Assembly: GCA_035456985.1 (NCBI GenBank)
Contig: DATICE010000162.1
Coordinates: 1 to 64,000 of the forward strand
Origin: SG8-41 sp035456985
GTDB taxonomy: Bacteria > Pseudomonadota > Gammaproteobacteria > Burkholderiales > SG8-41
Reading direction: 5' to 3'
DNA length: 64,000 nt
Shown here: in pieces, positions 25,829 to 33,419 of the stretch
Position numbering within the stretch: the first letter of the stretch is position 1
Layout of the letters: each line of letters starts with the position of its first letter
The notes under the pieces: generated by a model
What the model was told of the DNA's origin: nothing
The model's input: only the letters and a program-made list of their open reading frames with translations
Databases searched by the model: none
Position numbers and translations under genes: made by a program

Positions 25829-26075
25829 AGTAATCCTCGGGCCGCTTGACGAGACGGCGCAGAATCTCCTTGGCAGCAAGTACCAGCGCGACGCAGGCGG
25901 CGAATCCGAAAATTGCGTAGAAGGCGAACCAGCCTGCGAATGCGAGCTCCTCGTGCCGGCGCACGAAGAGTTCCGCCAGCACAAGCCCCGCGCCGATCGC
26001 CCACACGGCGCGGTAGAGCTTTGTCACGTTGCGCGGGTCATCGAGCCAGTAGCGCTTGTCGTTGCGCATGGTCAT
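25818..26075 (-). CDS. 85-residue two-helix membrane protein of the Mrp operon
   Basis: Starts at ATG 26075 (or 26069) and ends inside the next gene, overlapping it by 11 bp; only 6 bp separate it from the gene before. The N-terminal part is polar (RNDKRYWLDDPRNVTKLYR). Two hydrophobic helices follow (AVWAIGAGLVLAELFV and WFAFYAIFGFAACVALVLAA), and the tail is KEILRRLVKRPEDYYER. It is not one of the seven standard Mrp subunits. The tight spacing between two antiporter-subunit genes implies that it is made in step with them and may be an accessory subunit. Function not known. Confidence 0.8.
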   Translation of the reverse strand: MTMRNDKRYWLDDPRNVTKLYRAVWAIGAGLVLAELFVRRHEELAFAGWFAFYAIFGFAACVALVLAAKEILRRLVKRPEDYYER

Positions 26076-26081
26076 GCTCCG

Positions 26082-27551
26082 TCAGCCCGCCGGACCCGCC
26101 ACCAGCTGGCGCGCGAGCGCGAGCGGCAGGTCGGCGACGAAAAACAGGGCCAGGGTCGCGGCCGCGGTAAGGGTCAGCGCAACCACCATGGGCCAGGGCG
26201 CCTCGCCGTGTGTGGCGCGCGCGTTGTCCGGGCCGCGCCGGAAGAACGCTGCGTGAACGATCGGCAGGAAATAGGCGGCATTGAGCAGCGTGCTCGCGAT
26301 GAAGACTGCGACCGCTAGATGGTGCCCCGCCTGCAGTGCGCCGGAAAAAATGAACCACTTGCTGACGAAGCCGGCCGCCGGCGGCACCCCGATCAGCGAA
26401 AGCGCGCCCACGGTGAACGCCGCCATCGTCCAGGGCATGCGCCGGCCGATGCCGTCGAGTTCGCTCACCCGGGTCTTGTGCGCAGCGGTGTAGATCGCCC
26501 CGGCGCAGAAGAACAGCGTGATCTTGCCGAGCGCGTGGGTCGCGATATGGAGCGCTGCGCCGATCACCGACAGCGGCGTCAGCAGCGCCGCGGCGAGCAC
26601 GACGTAGGAGAGCTGGCTCACGGTCGAGTACGCGAGCCGGCGCTTGAGGTCGTCCGAGCGCAGCGCCACGACGGAGGCTGCGATAATGGTGAATCCCGAG
26701 ACGAAGGGCAGCCAGTCCACGCTTTTCAATCCGGCAATCGCCTCCACGCCGAAGACGTACACCACCACCTTCAGCACCGCGAACACGCCCGCTTTCACCA
26801 CCGCCACCGCGTGCAGCAGGGCGGAAACCGGCGTTGGCGCGACCATCGCCGCGGGCAGCCAGCGATGCACCGGCATGACTGCCGCCTTGCCGATCCCGAA
26901 CACGTATAGCGCGAGCAGCAGGCCCACTGTGGCGTTGGACGCATGGCCCCCGAATATGCCGCCAGGGGTGAACTCCATGGTGCCGGCGATCAACCACGTC
27001 CACACGATCGCCACCAGCAGGAGCGCGATCGAGCTGCCAATCAGGAGAGCAAGGTAGAGCCGCCCGGCGCGCATCGCCTCCGGAGTGCCGGAATGGGTGA
27101 CCAGGGGATAGGTAACGAGCGTCAGCGCCTCGTAGAACAGGAACAGGGTGAAAAGGTTGCCGGCGAAGGCGATGCCCATCGTGCTCGCCAGCGCGAGCGC
27201 GAAGCAGACGTAGTAGCGCGTCTGGTGCGCCTCGCGGTTGCCCCGCATGTAGCCGATCGAGTACAGAGAATTTACGATCCACAAGCCGGACGCAATGAGC
27301 GCGAACAGCATCCCGAGCGGCTCGACCCGGAACGCGAGATCGATGTCCGGCATCACTGTCGCCACGTGCACCCCCGGCCGCCCGCCGGCGAGCACCTCGG
27401 GGGCGAGCCCGGCAACCAATAGGAACAGTGCCGCCGCCGTCGCGAGCGTGACGCCCTCGCGCAGGTCCGGCACGCGGTGCGCCGCGGCGATCAGCGCAGC
27501 GCCGGCAAGCGGGACCGCAATTGCTGCCAGGATCGAGACTTCGGGCGTCAT
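26082..27551 (-). CDS. Mrp/complex I-type proton antiporter subunit (second ND4/ND5-like subunit)
   Basis: 489 residues from ATG 27551, which overlaps the stop of the upstream mrpD gene (ATGA). Key residues: Glu in LFLFYEALTLVTYP, Lys in FGIGKAAVMPVHRWL and AVVKAGVFAVLK, and Lys in THALGKITLFFCAG, plus VSKWFIFSGAL. It thus keeps the chain of charged residues used for proton movement through this family. The order D, then this gene, then an 85-residue protein and a third antiporter subunit differs from the common mrpABCDEFG layout. Confidence 0.9.
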   Translation of the reverse strand: MTPEVSILAAIAVPLAGAALIAAAHRVPDLREGVTLATAAALFLLVAGLAPEVLAGGRPGVHVATVMPDIDLAFRVEPLGMLFALIASGLWIVNSLYSIGYMRGNREAHQTRYYVCFALALASTMGIAFAGNLFTLFLFYEALTLVTYPLVTHSGTPEAMRAGRLYLALLIGSSIALLLVAIVWTWLIAGTMEFTPGGIFGGHASNATVGLLLALYVFGIGKAAVMPVHRWLPAAMVAPTPVSALLHAVAVVKAGVFAVLKVVVYVFGVEAIAGLKSVDWLPFVSGFTIIAASVVALRSDDLKRRLAYSTVSQLSYVVLAAALLTPLSVIGAALHIATHALGKITLFFCAGAIYTAAHKTRVSELDGIGRRMPWTMAAFTVGALSLIGVPPAAGFVSKWFIFSGALQAGHHLAVAVFIASTLLNAAYFLPIVHAAFFRRGPDNARATHGEAPWPMVVALTLTAAATLALFFVADLPLALARQLVAGPAG

Positions 27552-29029
27552 TTCGCACCCAGCAGCAGTTGCTCCGCGGCGGCGGCCGCGCCCCCGAGCG
27601 TGAGATCGGTATCGATCCCGAAATAGATGCAGGCGGCAACGAGCGCCCAGGCTGGCACCAGCATGCTCACGGGCGCCTCGCGCAGCGCGGCCACCTTGGC
27701 ATCCGGCGCGCGGAAATACGCCACCTCCACGAAGCGCCAGACGTAGACCAGCGCGAGCAGCGAGCTCGCCACCACCGCGAATGCAATCCACAACGAGCCG
27801 CGCTCGAGCGCCGCCTGCACGAGGTTCCACTTGCTGACGAAGCCGACGGTGGCCGGCACCCCGATCAGGCTCAGTCCGCCCAATACGATGCCGAAGCAGG
27901 TAAACGGCATCACGCGCCCGATGCCGCCGATCGAGCCGAAGCGCACGGGTCCTGCGCGCAGCGCCATGCCGCCGAGCAGCAGGAACAGCGCCCCCTTGGT
28001 GAGCGCGTGGTTGAACACGTGGACGAGGCCGGCGGTCAGCCCGGTCGCGGACGCGAGCGCGACGCCGAGCGTGATGTAGCCGATCTGCGCGACGCTCGAG
28101 TACGCGAACATGCGCTTGACGTCGTCCTGGAAGATCGCGATTGCCGAAGCGATGAACATCGCGGCAAGCGATAACGCAAGGAGAATCTCCGCCATGGGCA
28201 GCGCGTGGAACACCGCGCCGCCGCCGAAGACCGAGTAGTAATAGCGAAGCAGCACGTAGACGGAAACCTTGGTCGCGGTGGCGGCGAGGAACGCGGTCAC
28301 TACCGAGGGCGCGTAGGCGTAGGCGTTGGGCAGCCACAGGTGAAGCGGAAAGAGCGCGAGCTTGAGCGAAATGCCGACCGTGATGAAGGCGAGCCCCGCG
28401 AGCACGGCGCGCGGCTCGCTGACCCGCGCCAGGCGCTCCGCCATGTCAGCCAGGTTGAGCGTGCCGGTCTCGAGGTAAAGCATCCCCACGCCGATGACGT
28501 AGAACGTGGCGCCGATCGTGCCCATGACCAGGTACTGGTAGGCCGCCACGAGCGCGCGGCGGTCGCGACCGAGTGCGATCAGCACGTAGGACGCGAGCGA
28601 GGAGATTTCGAGAAACACGAACAGGTTGAAGGCGTCGCCGGTGACAGCGATGCCGAGCAGCCCCGCAAGGCACAGGGCGTACATGGTGTAGAACAGGTAG
28701 CGCCGGCCGGGCTCGATTTCCGCGAACACGCTGCGCGGGCTGTAGATCGACACGGCCGCGGCCACCACCCCAACCAGCAGCGCGAGATACGCGTTCGCGC
28801 GATCGATCCGGTACTCGATGCCCCACGGCGCGGGCCAGCTGCCGAGGAAATAGGAGATGGTTCCGCCCCCGGCGACCTGCGCGAACAGCGCGCCGGCAAT
28901 CGCCAGTACCGTCCACGACACAGCGATGGCAATGATCCAGGCGGCGGTGCCGCTGCGCAGGATCACCATTACCGGCGCGGCGATCAGCGGAACGATGACC
29001 AGCAGTATCGGCAGGTGGCTGGAAATCAC
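27548..29029 (-). CDS. mrpD: Mrp antiporter subunit D
   Basis: 493 residues from GTG 29029, 19 bp after mrpC. The N-terminus HLPILLVIVPLIAAPVMVIL is the MrpD pattern. Proton-path residues are Glu in LFVFLEISSLASYVL, Lys in GISLKLALFPLHLWLP and AATATKVSVYVLL, and Lys in NHALTKGALFLLLG. With MrpA-like subunits it forms the membrane core of the antiporter, exchanging Na+ (or other cations) for H+. It precedes two further subunits of the same superfamily, giving three in total. Confidence 0.93.
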   Translation of the reverse strand: MISSHLPILLVIVPLIAAPVMVILRSGTAAWIIAIAVSWTVLAIAGALFAQVAGGGTISYFLGSWPAPWGIEYRIDRANAYLALLVGVVAAAVSIYSPRSVFAEIEPGRRYLFYTMYALCLAGLLGIAVTGDAFNLFVFLEISSLASYVLIALGRDRRALVAAYQYLVMGTIGATFYVIGVGMLYLETGTLNLADMAERLARVSEPRAVLAGLAFITVGISLKLALFPLHLWLPNAYAYAPSVVTAFLAATATKVSVYVLLRYYYSVFGGGAVFHALPMAEILLALSLAAMFIASAIAIFQDDVKRMFAYSSVAQIGYITLGVALASATGLTAGLVHVFNHALTKGALFLLLGGMALRAGPVRFGSIGGIGRVMPFTCFGIVLGGLSLIGVPATVGFVSKWNLVQAALERGSLWIAFAVVASSLLALVYVWRFVEVAYFRAPDAKVAALREAPVSMLVPAWALVAACIYFGIDTDLTLGGAAAAAEQLLLGAK

Positions 29030-29048
29030 GCGGGGGCGGCGGCCGGGA

Positions 29049-29411
29049 TCAGTCGTTCCGCTCCGCGGCGAGGATCTCGTCTTCCTCGATGGTGCCGTAC
29101 GCTTCCCGGATGCGTACCACCAGCGCGAGCCCGAGCGCCAGTGTCGCGATGCCGACCACGATGGCGGTGAGGATCAGCACGTGCGGGAGCGGATTGGAAT
29201 AGACCTGGAACCCGGTCGCGACGATCGGCGCCGTGCCCCCGATCAGCTTGCCCGGCGCGATATAGAGCAGGTAGACCGACGTCTGGAAAATGGAAAGCCC
29301 CACGAGCTTCTTGACGAGGTTCCCGCGCGCGATCACGATGTAGAGGCCGGTAATCGCGAGGAAGATCGTCGCCCAGTATCCGTAATGGTTGAGAAACGTC
29401 ACCAGCGTCAC
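29049..29411 (-). CDS. mrpC: Mrp antiporter subunit C (NuoK-like)
   Basis: 120 residues from GTG 29411, whose GTGA overlaps the stop of mrpB. Three helices as in NuoK: GYWATIFLAITGLYIVIARG, LVGLSIFQTSVYLLYI and HVLILTAIVVGIATLALGLA. The conserved NPLPHVLILTAIVVG stretch is diagnostic for MrpC/MnhC. The C-terminus is acidic (GTIEEDEILAAERND). Confidence 0.93.
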   Translation of the reverse strand: MTLVTFLNHYGYWATIFLAITGLYIVIARGNLVKKLVGLSIFQTSVYLLYIAPGKLIGGTAPIVATGFQVYSNPLPHVLILTAIVVGIATLALGLALVVRIREAYGTIEEDEILAAERND

Positions 29412-29842
29412 GAGGGAGGCTCCTCCCCGCCCGCGCGTCCGGCGAACAGGTAAAAAATCTTGAGCATGACGCCCGCCACCGTGATCAGCACGCCCAGCTC
29501 GACCCAGAAGATCCCCCGATGCTGGCCCGCGACCGGGTCGGCGCCGAGCACAAAGTAGTCGAGGTAATTGCCTCCGAATACGATGCCGGCAACGCCGACC
29601 AGCGCGAAGAGCAGGACGCCCGCGGCAAGCATCGATTCCACCAGCCACTCGGGCACGACCGCGCGCGCCGCGGGCAGGCCGTAGATGATTCCATAGAAGA
29701 TGATGCCCGCGGCCGAGATCACGCCCGCCTGGAAGCCGCCGCCCGGCCCGAAGTCGCCGTGGAACTGGACGTAGAGCGCGAACAGCACCATGAAGGCGAT
29801 CATGATCTTCGCCACCACGCGCAGGACTAGGTAATCCCTCAC
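29408..29842 (-). CDS. mrpB: Mrp antiporter subunit B (MnhB domain)
   Basis: 144 residues from GTG 29842, again overlapping the preceding stop as GTGA. The MnhB signature LYVQFHGDFGPGGGFQAGV is followed by ISAAGIIFYGIIYGL and two more helices. The extra loop NYLDYFVLGADPVAGQHRGI is typical for the long B forms. It would sit beside the DUF4040 protein encoded just upstream, the two together standing in for the C-terminal part of MrpA plus MrpB. Confidence 0.92.
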   Translation of the reverse strand: MRDYLVLRVVAKIMIAFMVLFALYVQFHGDFGPGGGFQAGVISAAGIIFYGIIYGLPAARAVVPEWLVESMLAAGVLLFALVGVAGIVFGGNYLDYFVLGADPVAGQHRGIFWVELGVLITVAGVMLKIFYLFAGRAGGEEPPS

Positions 29843-30372
29843 CGCCCCTCCTTGCCGTTGCGCCGGCGCAGCCTTCTGAGCAGCGCCACCACGCCCACGC
29901 CCGCGGTGAAAACCACCGTGGTCTCACCGAGCGTGTCGTAGCCGCGGTAGCTCGCCAGCACCGCGGTCACGATATTGGGCACGCCCGTCTCCTCGGCTCC
30001 CCGCTCGAGGTAGCGCGGCACGACGTGCGTGTGTATCGGCGCCTGGGGATCGTAGTAGGCGGGCAGCCCGAGCGTCCCGTACGCAAGCACCAGACCCGTC
30101 GCCACCGCGACCGCGAGCGGAAGATACGGGCGGTGCAGCGGCTTCATTTCCACGCCCTTCGCCAGGTGCAGCGCCCCGAGCAGCAGCACGGTCGAAATCC
30201 CCGCCCCCACGGAAGCCTCGGTCATGGCGACATCCGGGGCATCGAGCGCGAACAGCACCGTTGCCATCAGGAAGCTGTAGGCGCCGGCCAGAATCACCAC
30301 CGCAAAAAGATTGCGCTGCACGGCGATCGTCACGGCGACCGCGGCCATCATCGTGAGCAGCGCACCGATCAC
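29839..30372 (-). CDS. Stand-alone DUF4040/MbhE-type subunit (MrpA C-terminal part)
   Basis: 177 residues if the start is GTG 30372, which overlaps the mrpG stop as GTGA; an AGGAGG lies 18 bases before it, further than usual, so the exact start is uncertain. Residues 1-75 are the DUF4040 domain (AVVILAGAYSFLMATVLFAL and DAPDVAMTEASVGAG). Residues 105-165 match the MbhE part (VPNIVTAVLASYRGYDTLGE). In typical Mrp systems these two modules are the C-terminal end of the large MrpA; in archaeal Mbh they are separate MbhD and MbhE. Here they form a small free protein. Confidence 0.85.
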   Translation of the reverse strand: MIGALLTMMAAVAVTIAVQRNLFAVVILAGAYSFLMATVLFALDAPDVAMTEASVGAGISTVLLLGALHLAKGVEMKPLHRPYLPLAVAVATGLVLAYGTLGLPAYYDPQAPIHTHVVPRYLERGAEETGVPNIVTAVLASYRGYDTLGETTVVFTAGVGVVALLRRLRRRNGKEGR

Positions 30373-30701
30373 GAGCGCTTCGATGGCGTACCTCCTTCGC
30401 CGGCGAGAACCGGCTCGAGGCCCCGCGTCAGCGCCGCGCGCGTCAGCGCATGGGTGGCGGTGGGGCTGGTGAAGAGAATCAGAAGACCGATCATGACGAG
30501 CTTCACGCACACGAGCGTCAGGCCTGCCTGCAGCATGAGCCCCGCAAGGATCAGCCCGGCGCCCAGCGTGTCGGTGACGCTCGCCGCATGCACGCGGGTG
30601 TAGAAGTCGGGCATCCGAATCAGGCCGATGCCGCCAATCACGCAGAACACGCCGCCCGCGCCAAGCAGCAGCCAGCTCGCGAGATCCACCGCGAAGTTCA
30701 C
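30369..30701 (-). CDS. mrpG: Mrp antiporter subunit G
   Basis: 110 residues from GTG 30701 (GTGA overlap with mrpF). The family motif FCVIGGIGLIRMPDFYTRVH followed by ASVTDTLGAGLILAGL is clear, with three hydrophobic helices. MrpG is a small essential subunit in Mrp complexes. It links mrpF to the DUF4040 gene through successive four-base overlaps. Confidence 0.94.
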   Translation of the reverse strand: MNFAVDLASWLLLGAGGVFCVIGGIGLIRMPDFYTRVHAASVTDTLGAGLILAGLMLQAGLTLVCVKLVMIGLLILFTSPTATHALTRAALTRGLEPVLAGEGGTPSKRS

Positions 30702-30976
30702 CGAGGGTCCTCCTCCCCGGGCTCGCCGAGGCTCCCATAGCGGAAATACTTCAGCACCGCGATCGTGCCGACCACGTTGAGAAAGCCATAGACGATCGCG
30801 AGGTCCAGAAACTCCGGCCGGCCACCGATAAATCCGAGGACGGCCAGCAACAGGACCGCAATGGTGCCCACCGTATTGACCGCCTGGGCGCGATCGAACA
30901 CGGTCGGACCGAGCGCGGCGCGCGCAAGCGCCAGCGCAAGCGTGACGAGCAGCGCCGCCGCAGCGGTCTCGAACAT
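30698..30976 (-). CDS. mrpF: Mrp antiporter subunit F
   Basis: 92 residues from ATG 30976, overlapping the mrpE stop by one base. Three helices; GPTVFDRAQAVNTVGTIAVL and DLAIVYGFLNVVGTIAVLKY are the conserved MrpF segments. An acidic tail (SLGEPGEEDPR) ends the protein. Confidence 0.94.
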   Translation of the reverse strand: MFETAAAALLVTLALALARAALGPTVFDRAQAVNTVGTIAVLLLAVLGFIGGRPEFLDLAIVYGFLNVVGTIAVLKYFRYGSLGEPGEEDPR

Positions 30977-31461
30977 CAGGATCGCCCCTCGAAGCGCGTG
31001 ACGCGCCGGTCCATCTCGCCCTCCAGCAGCCCGGCGGCGCTCTCGCGCGTCAGCGCGTGCACCAGGATCTCGCCCGCGCGCACGTCAACGGAGATCGTCC
31101 CGGGCGTGAGCGTAATCGAATTCGCGTAGGTCACGACGCCGACCGCTGTCTTCTGCGAGGTCTTTGCGCGCACGAGACGCGGACTGATCGGGAGCCGCGG
31201 ATCGACGATGATGCGCGAGACGTCCCATGCGCTCTTCACGATCTCCTTCATGAGCCACGGCCAGTAGCCGAGCACGCGCCAGCCCATGTCGATGGGATGG
31301 CCTTCCCGGTCGATCACTTCCATACGGCGGCCGAGAGCCACGATCGCCACGGCCGAGAGCGCGCCCATCGTTACCAGAAACGGGGTGAAATGGCCGGACA
31401 GCAGCAGCCAGAAGGTAAACAGGACGACCGCCGAGCTTACTGCGTGCGCCGTAATTTTCAT
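30976..31461 (-). CDS. mrpE: Mrp antiporter subunit E
   Basis: 161 residues from ATG 31461. It is the first gene of the operon on the - strand. Two N-terminal helices (VVLFTFWLLLSGHFTPFLVT and MGALSAVAIVALG) precede a cytoplasmic domain. KEIVKSAWDVSRIIVDP and TYANSITLTPGTISVDV are the conserved MrpE parts. The operon order E-F-G-(DUF4040)-B-C-D-D'-small-D'' resembles Mbh-like Mrp modules more than the Bacillus mrpABCDEFG order. The 139-bp gap upstream should hold the promoter; no clear hexamers are visible. Confidence 0.93.
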   Translation of the reverse strand: MKITAHAVSSAVVLFTFWLLLSGHFTPFLVTMGALSAVAIVALGRRMEVIDREGHPIDMGWRVLGYWPWLMKEIVKSAWDVSRIIVDPRLPISPRLVRAKTSQKTAVGVVTYANSITLTPGTISVDVRAGEILVHALTRESAAGLLEGEMDRRVTRFEGRS

Positions 31462-31600
31462 GGCATTCGACCGTGGGCGGACATGCATTTGCCGGGCGGG
31501 TCGATTCTTCTCATTGCGGGTGGCCCGGTCCCCGGATTCTACTGACCGAGACAACCCGAAACAAGCGCGCGCGGCCGCCGCGCGGCGTCCGGACACCCCC

Positions 31601-32548
31601 TCAGCCGCTCCACACGAGCGCGATGTAGAGAAGATACGCCGCGACCAGCAGCGCGCCTTCCGCGCGATTGACGATCATGCCGCGCCACATGACGGGCAGG
31701 CTCAGCGCGGTGAGCAGCACCGCGCCCCACAATTCCATCGCCTGCACGCCGGCAGCGCTGATCGGCGCGAGCACCCCGGCAAGCCCGAGCACGCCCAGGA
31801 GGTTGAAGATGTTGGAGCCGACGACGTTGCCGATAGCGATATCGCCCTCCCGCTTCAGTGCCGCGACCATGCACGTGATCAGCTCGGGCAACGTGGTCCC
31901 CGCGGCGACCACCGTGATGCCGATCACGGTGTCGCTCACGCCGAGGGCTGCCGCGACCCGCACCGATCCCGACAGCAGTCCCTGCGCGCCCAGCGCAAGC
32001 AACGCGACCCCGAGCGCGATCAGCCCAAGCTCGGCGCCAACGCTGCGCAACTGCGCGGGAATCTCGGATGAGAACTCCGCCCGCACGTGCGCGTTCCCCT
32101 CGCGTCGTGCCATGTAGACCGTGAATGCCAGGTAGCAGCCGAGCGCGGCGAGCAGGACTGCGGATTCGATCCGACCCAGGACGCCGTCGGAAACGAATCC
32201 CGCCACCACCAGCATGGCGAGGATCATGATCGGCACGTAAAAGCGGATCAGCTGCAACTGCGCGTGAAGCGGTCGCACCAGGGCCGTCAGACCGAGTATG
32301 AGGCCGATGTTGAGACTGTTCGCGCCGAGAACGTTGCCGAGCGAAATCCCGTCGCGCCCGTCGAGCGCCGCACCGGTGACGACGAATAGTTCCGGCGAGC
32401 TGGTACCGCCGGCTACGACGGTGAGGCCCACAACGAGCGGCGTCATGCCCCACCGCCGGGCGAGCGCCGCCGCGCCCCTGATCAGCGAGTTGGCGCCGAC
32501 GAAGAGCGCGAGCAGGCCGCCCGCGATCATCGCCAGGGCAAGGCTCAT
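31601..32548 (-). CDS. Calcium/sodium antiporter (CaCA family, YrbG-like)
   Basis: 315 residues with about ten helices arranged as two inverted halves. The two alpha repeats are GLTVVAGGTSSPELFV with GNVLGANSLNIGLILG, and GITVVAAGTTLPELIT with GNVVGSNIFNLLGVLG. The acidic residue of each (PEL) and the Asn of GxNxxN are kept, so cation exchange is expected. The first repeat reads GGTSSPEL rather than the usual GTSLPEL. It lies downstream of the slipin gene (40 bp) and before the Mrp operon, within a block of ion-homeostasis genes. Confidence 0.93.
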   Translation of the reverse strand: MSLALAMIAGGLLALFVGANSLIRGAAALARRWGMTPLVVGLTVVAGGTSSPELFVVTGAALDGRDGISLGNVLGANSLNIGLILGLTALVRPLHAQLQLIRFYVPIMILAMLVVAGFVSDGVLGRIESAVLLAALGCYLAFTVYMARREGNAHVRAEFSSEIPAQLRSVGAELGLIALGVALLALGAQGLLSGSVRVAAALGVSDTVIGITVVAAGTTLPELITCMVAALKREGDIAIGNVVGSNIFNLLGVLGLAGVLAPISAAGVQAMELWGAVLLTALSLPVMWRGMIVNRAEGALLVAAYLLYIALVWSG

Positions 32549-32588
32549 GTCACGTCACGGACGCGCGCCAGCGGGACGCGAAACGCCG

Positions 32589-33362
32589 TCATGCGCCGGC
32601 GCGGCGCTTGTCTGTCAGTTCGAGAAACGGCGTGAGCATGTCCATCGGTACCGGGAATACGATGGTGGTGGTCTTGTCGGTGGCGATGCTGCCGAGCGTC
32701 TGCAGGTAGCGCAGCTGCATCGCCTGCGGCTGCCGCGCCAGCATCTGCGCCGCCTGCAGCAGCTTCTCCGCAGCCTGCAGCTCGCCCTCGGCATGGATCA
32801 CCTTGGCGCGCCGCGTGCGTTCGGCCTCGGCTTGCTGCGCGATCGCGCGCACCATCGAGGGATCGATGTCCACGTGCTTGATCTCCACGTTCGATACCTT
32901 GATGCCCCAGGAGTCAGTCTGCGCGTCGAGGATCTTCTGAATGTCGAGGTTCAACTTGTCGCGCTCGGCGAGCAGCTCGTCGAGCTCGTGCTTGCCGAGC
33001 ACCGCGCGCAGCGTGGTCTGCGCGAGCTGGCTCGTCGCTTCGAGGAAATTCGCCACCTGGATGATCGCGTTCCGCGAGTCCATCACGCGGAAGTAGATCA
33101 CGGCATTCACCTTGACCGAGACGTTATCGCGCGTGATCACGTCCTGGCTCGGCACGTCCATCACGACCGTGCGCAGGTCCACGCGCACCATCTGCTGGAT
33201 GCCGGGCACAATCACGATCAGGCCCGGCCCCTTCACTTTCCAGAAGCGGCCGAGCAGGAACACGACGCCCCTCTCGTACTCGCGGAGAATGCGCAGCGAC
33301 GCCGCGATCAGGATGACGACCAGTAAGACGATGCCGCCCACGCCGATTTGCTCGATGATCAT
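32589..33362 (-). CDS. Slipin (SPFH/band 7) membrane protein
   Basis: 257 residues. One N-terminal membrane helix (IGVGGIVLLVVILIAASLRIL) is followed by the SPFH domain (YERGVVFLLGRFWKVKGPGL, VKVNAVIYFRVMD) and a coiled segment rich in Ala and Glu (RTRRAKVIHAEGELQAAEKL). The C-terminus FPVPMDMLTPFLEL is typical of bacterial slipins. Members form large ring-like assemblies in the membrane and, with NfeD proteins, organise membrane domains or cleavage. The nfeD gene is 57 bp upstream on the same strand, the expected partner. Confidence 0.94.
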   Translation of the reverse strand: MIIEQIGVGGIVLLVVILIAASLRILREYERGVVFLLGRFWKVKGPGLIVIVPGIQQMVRVDLRTVVMDVPSQDVITRDNVSVKVNAVIYFRVMDSRNAIIQVANFLEATSQLAQTTLRAVLGKHELDELLAERDKLNLDIQKILDAQTDSWGIKVSNVEIKHVDIDPSMVRAIAQQAEAERTRRAKVIHAEGELQAAEKLLQAAQMLARQPQAMQLRYLQTLGSIATDKTTTIVFPVPMDMLTPFLELTDKRRAGA

Positions 33363-33419
33363 GCCGTTTCTCCCTTCAGGAAAACAGTGACTCGCGACTC
33401 GGGGGTGGCGATAACCGGC

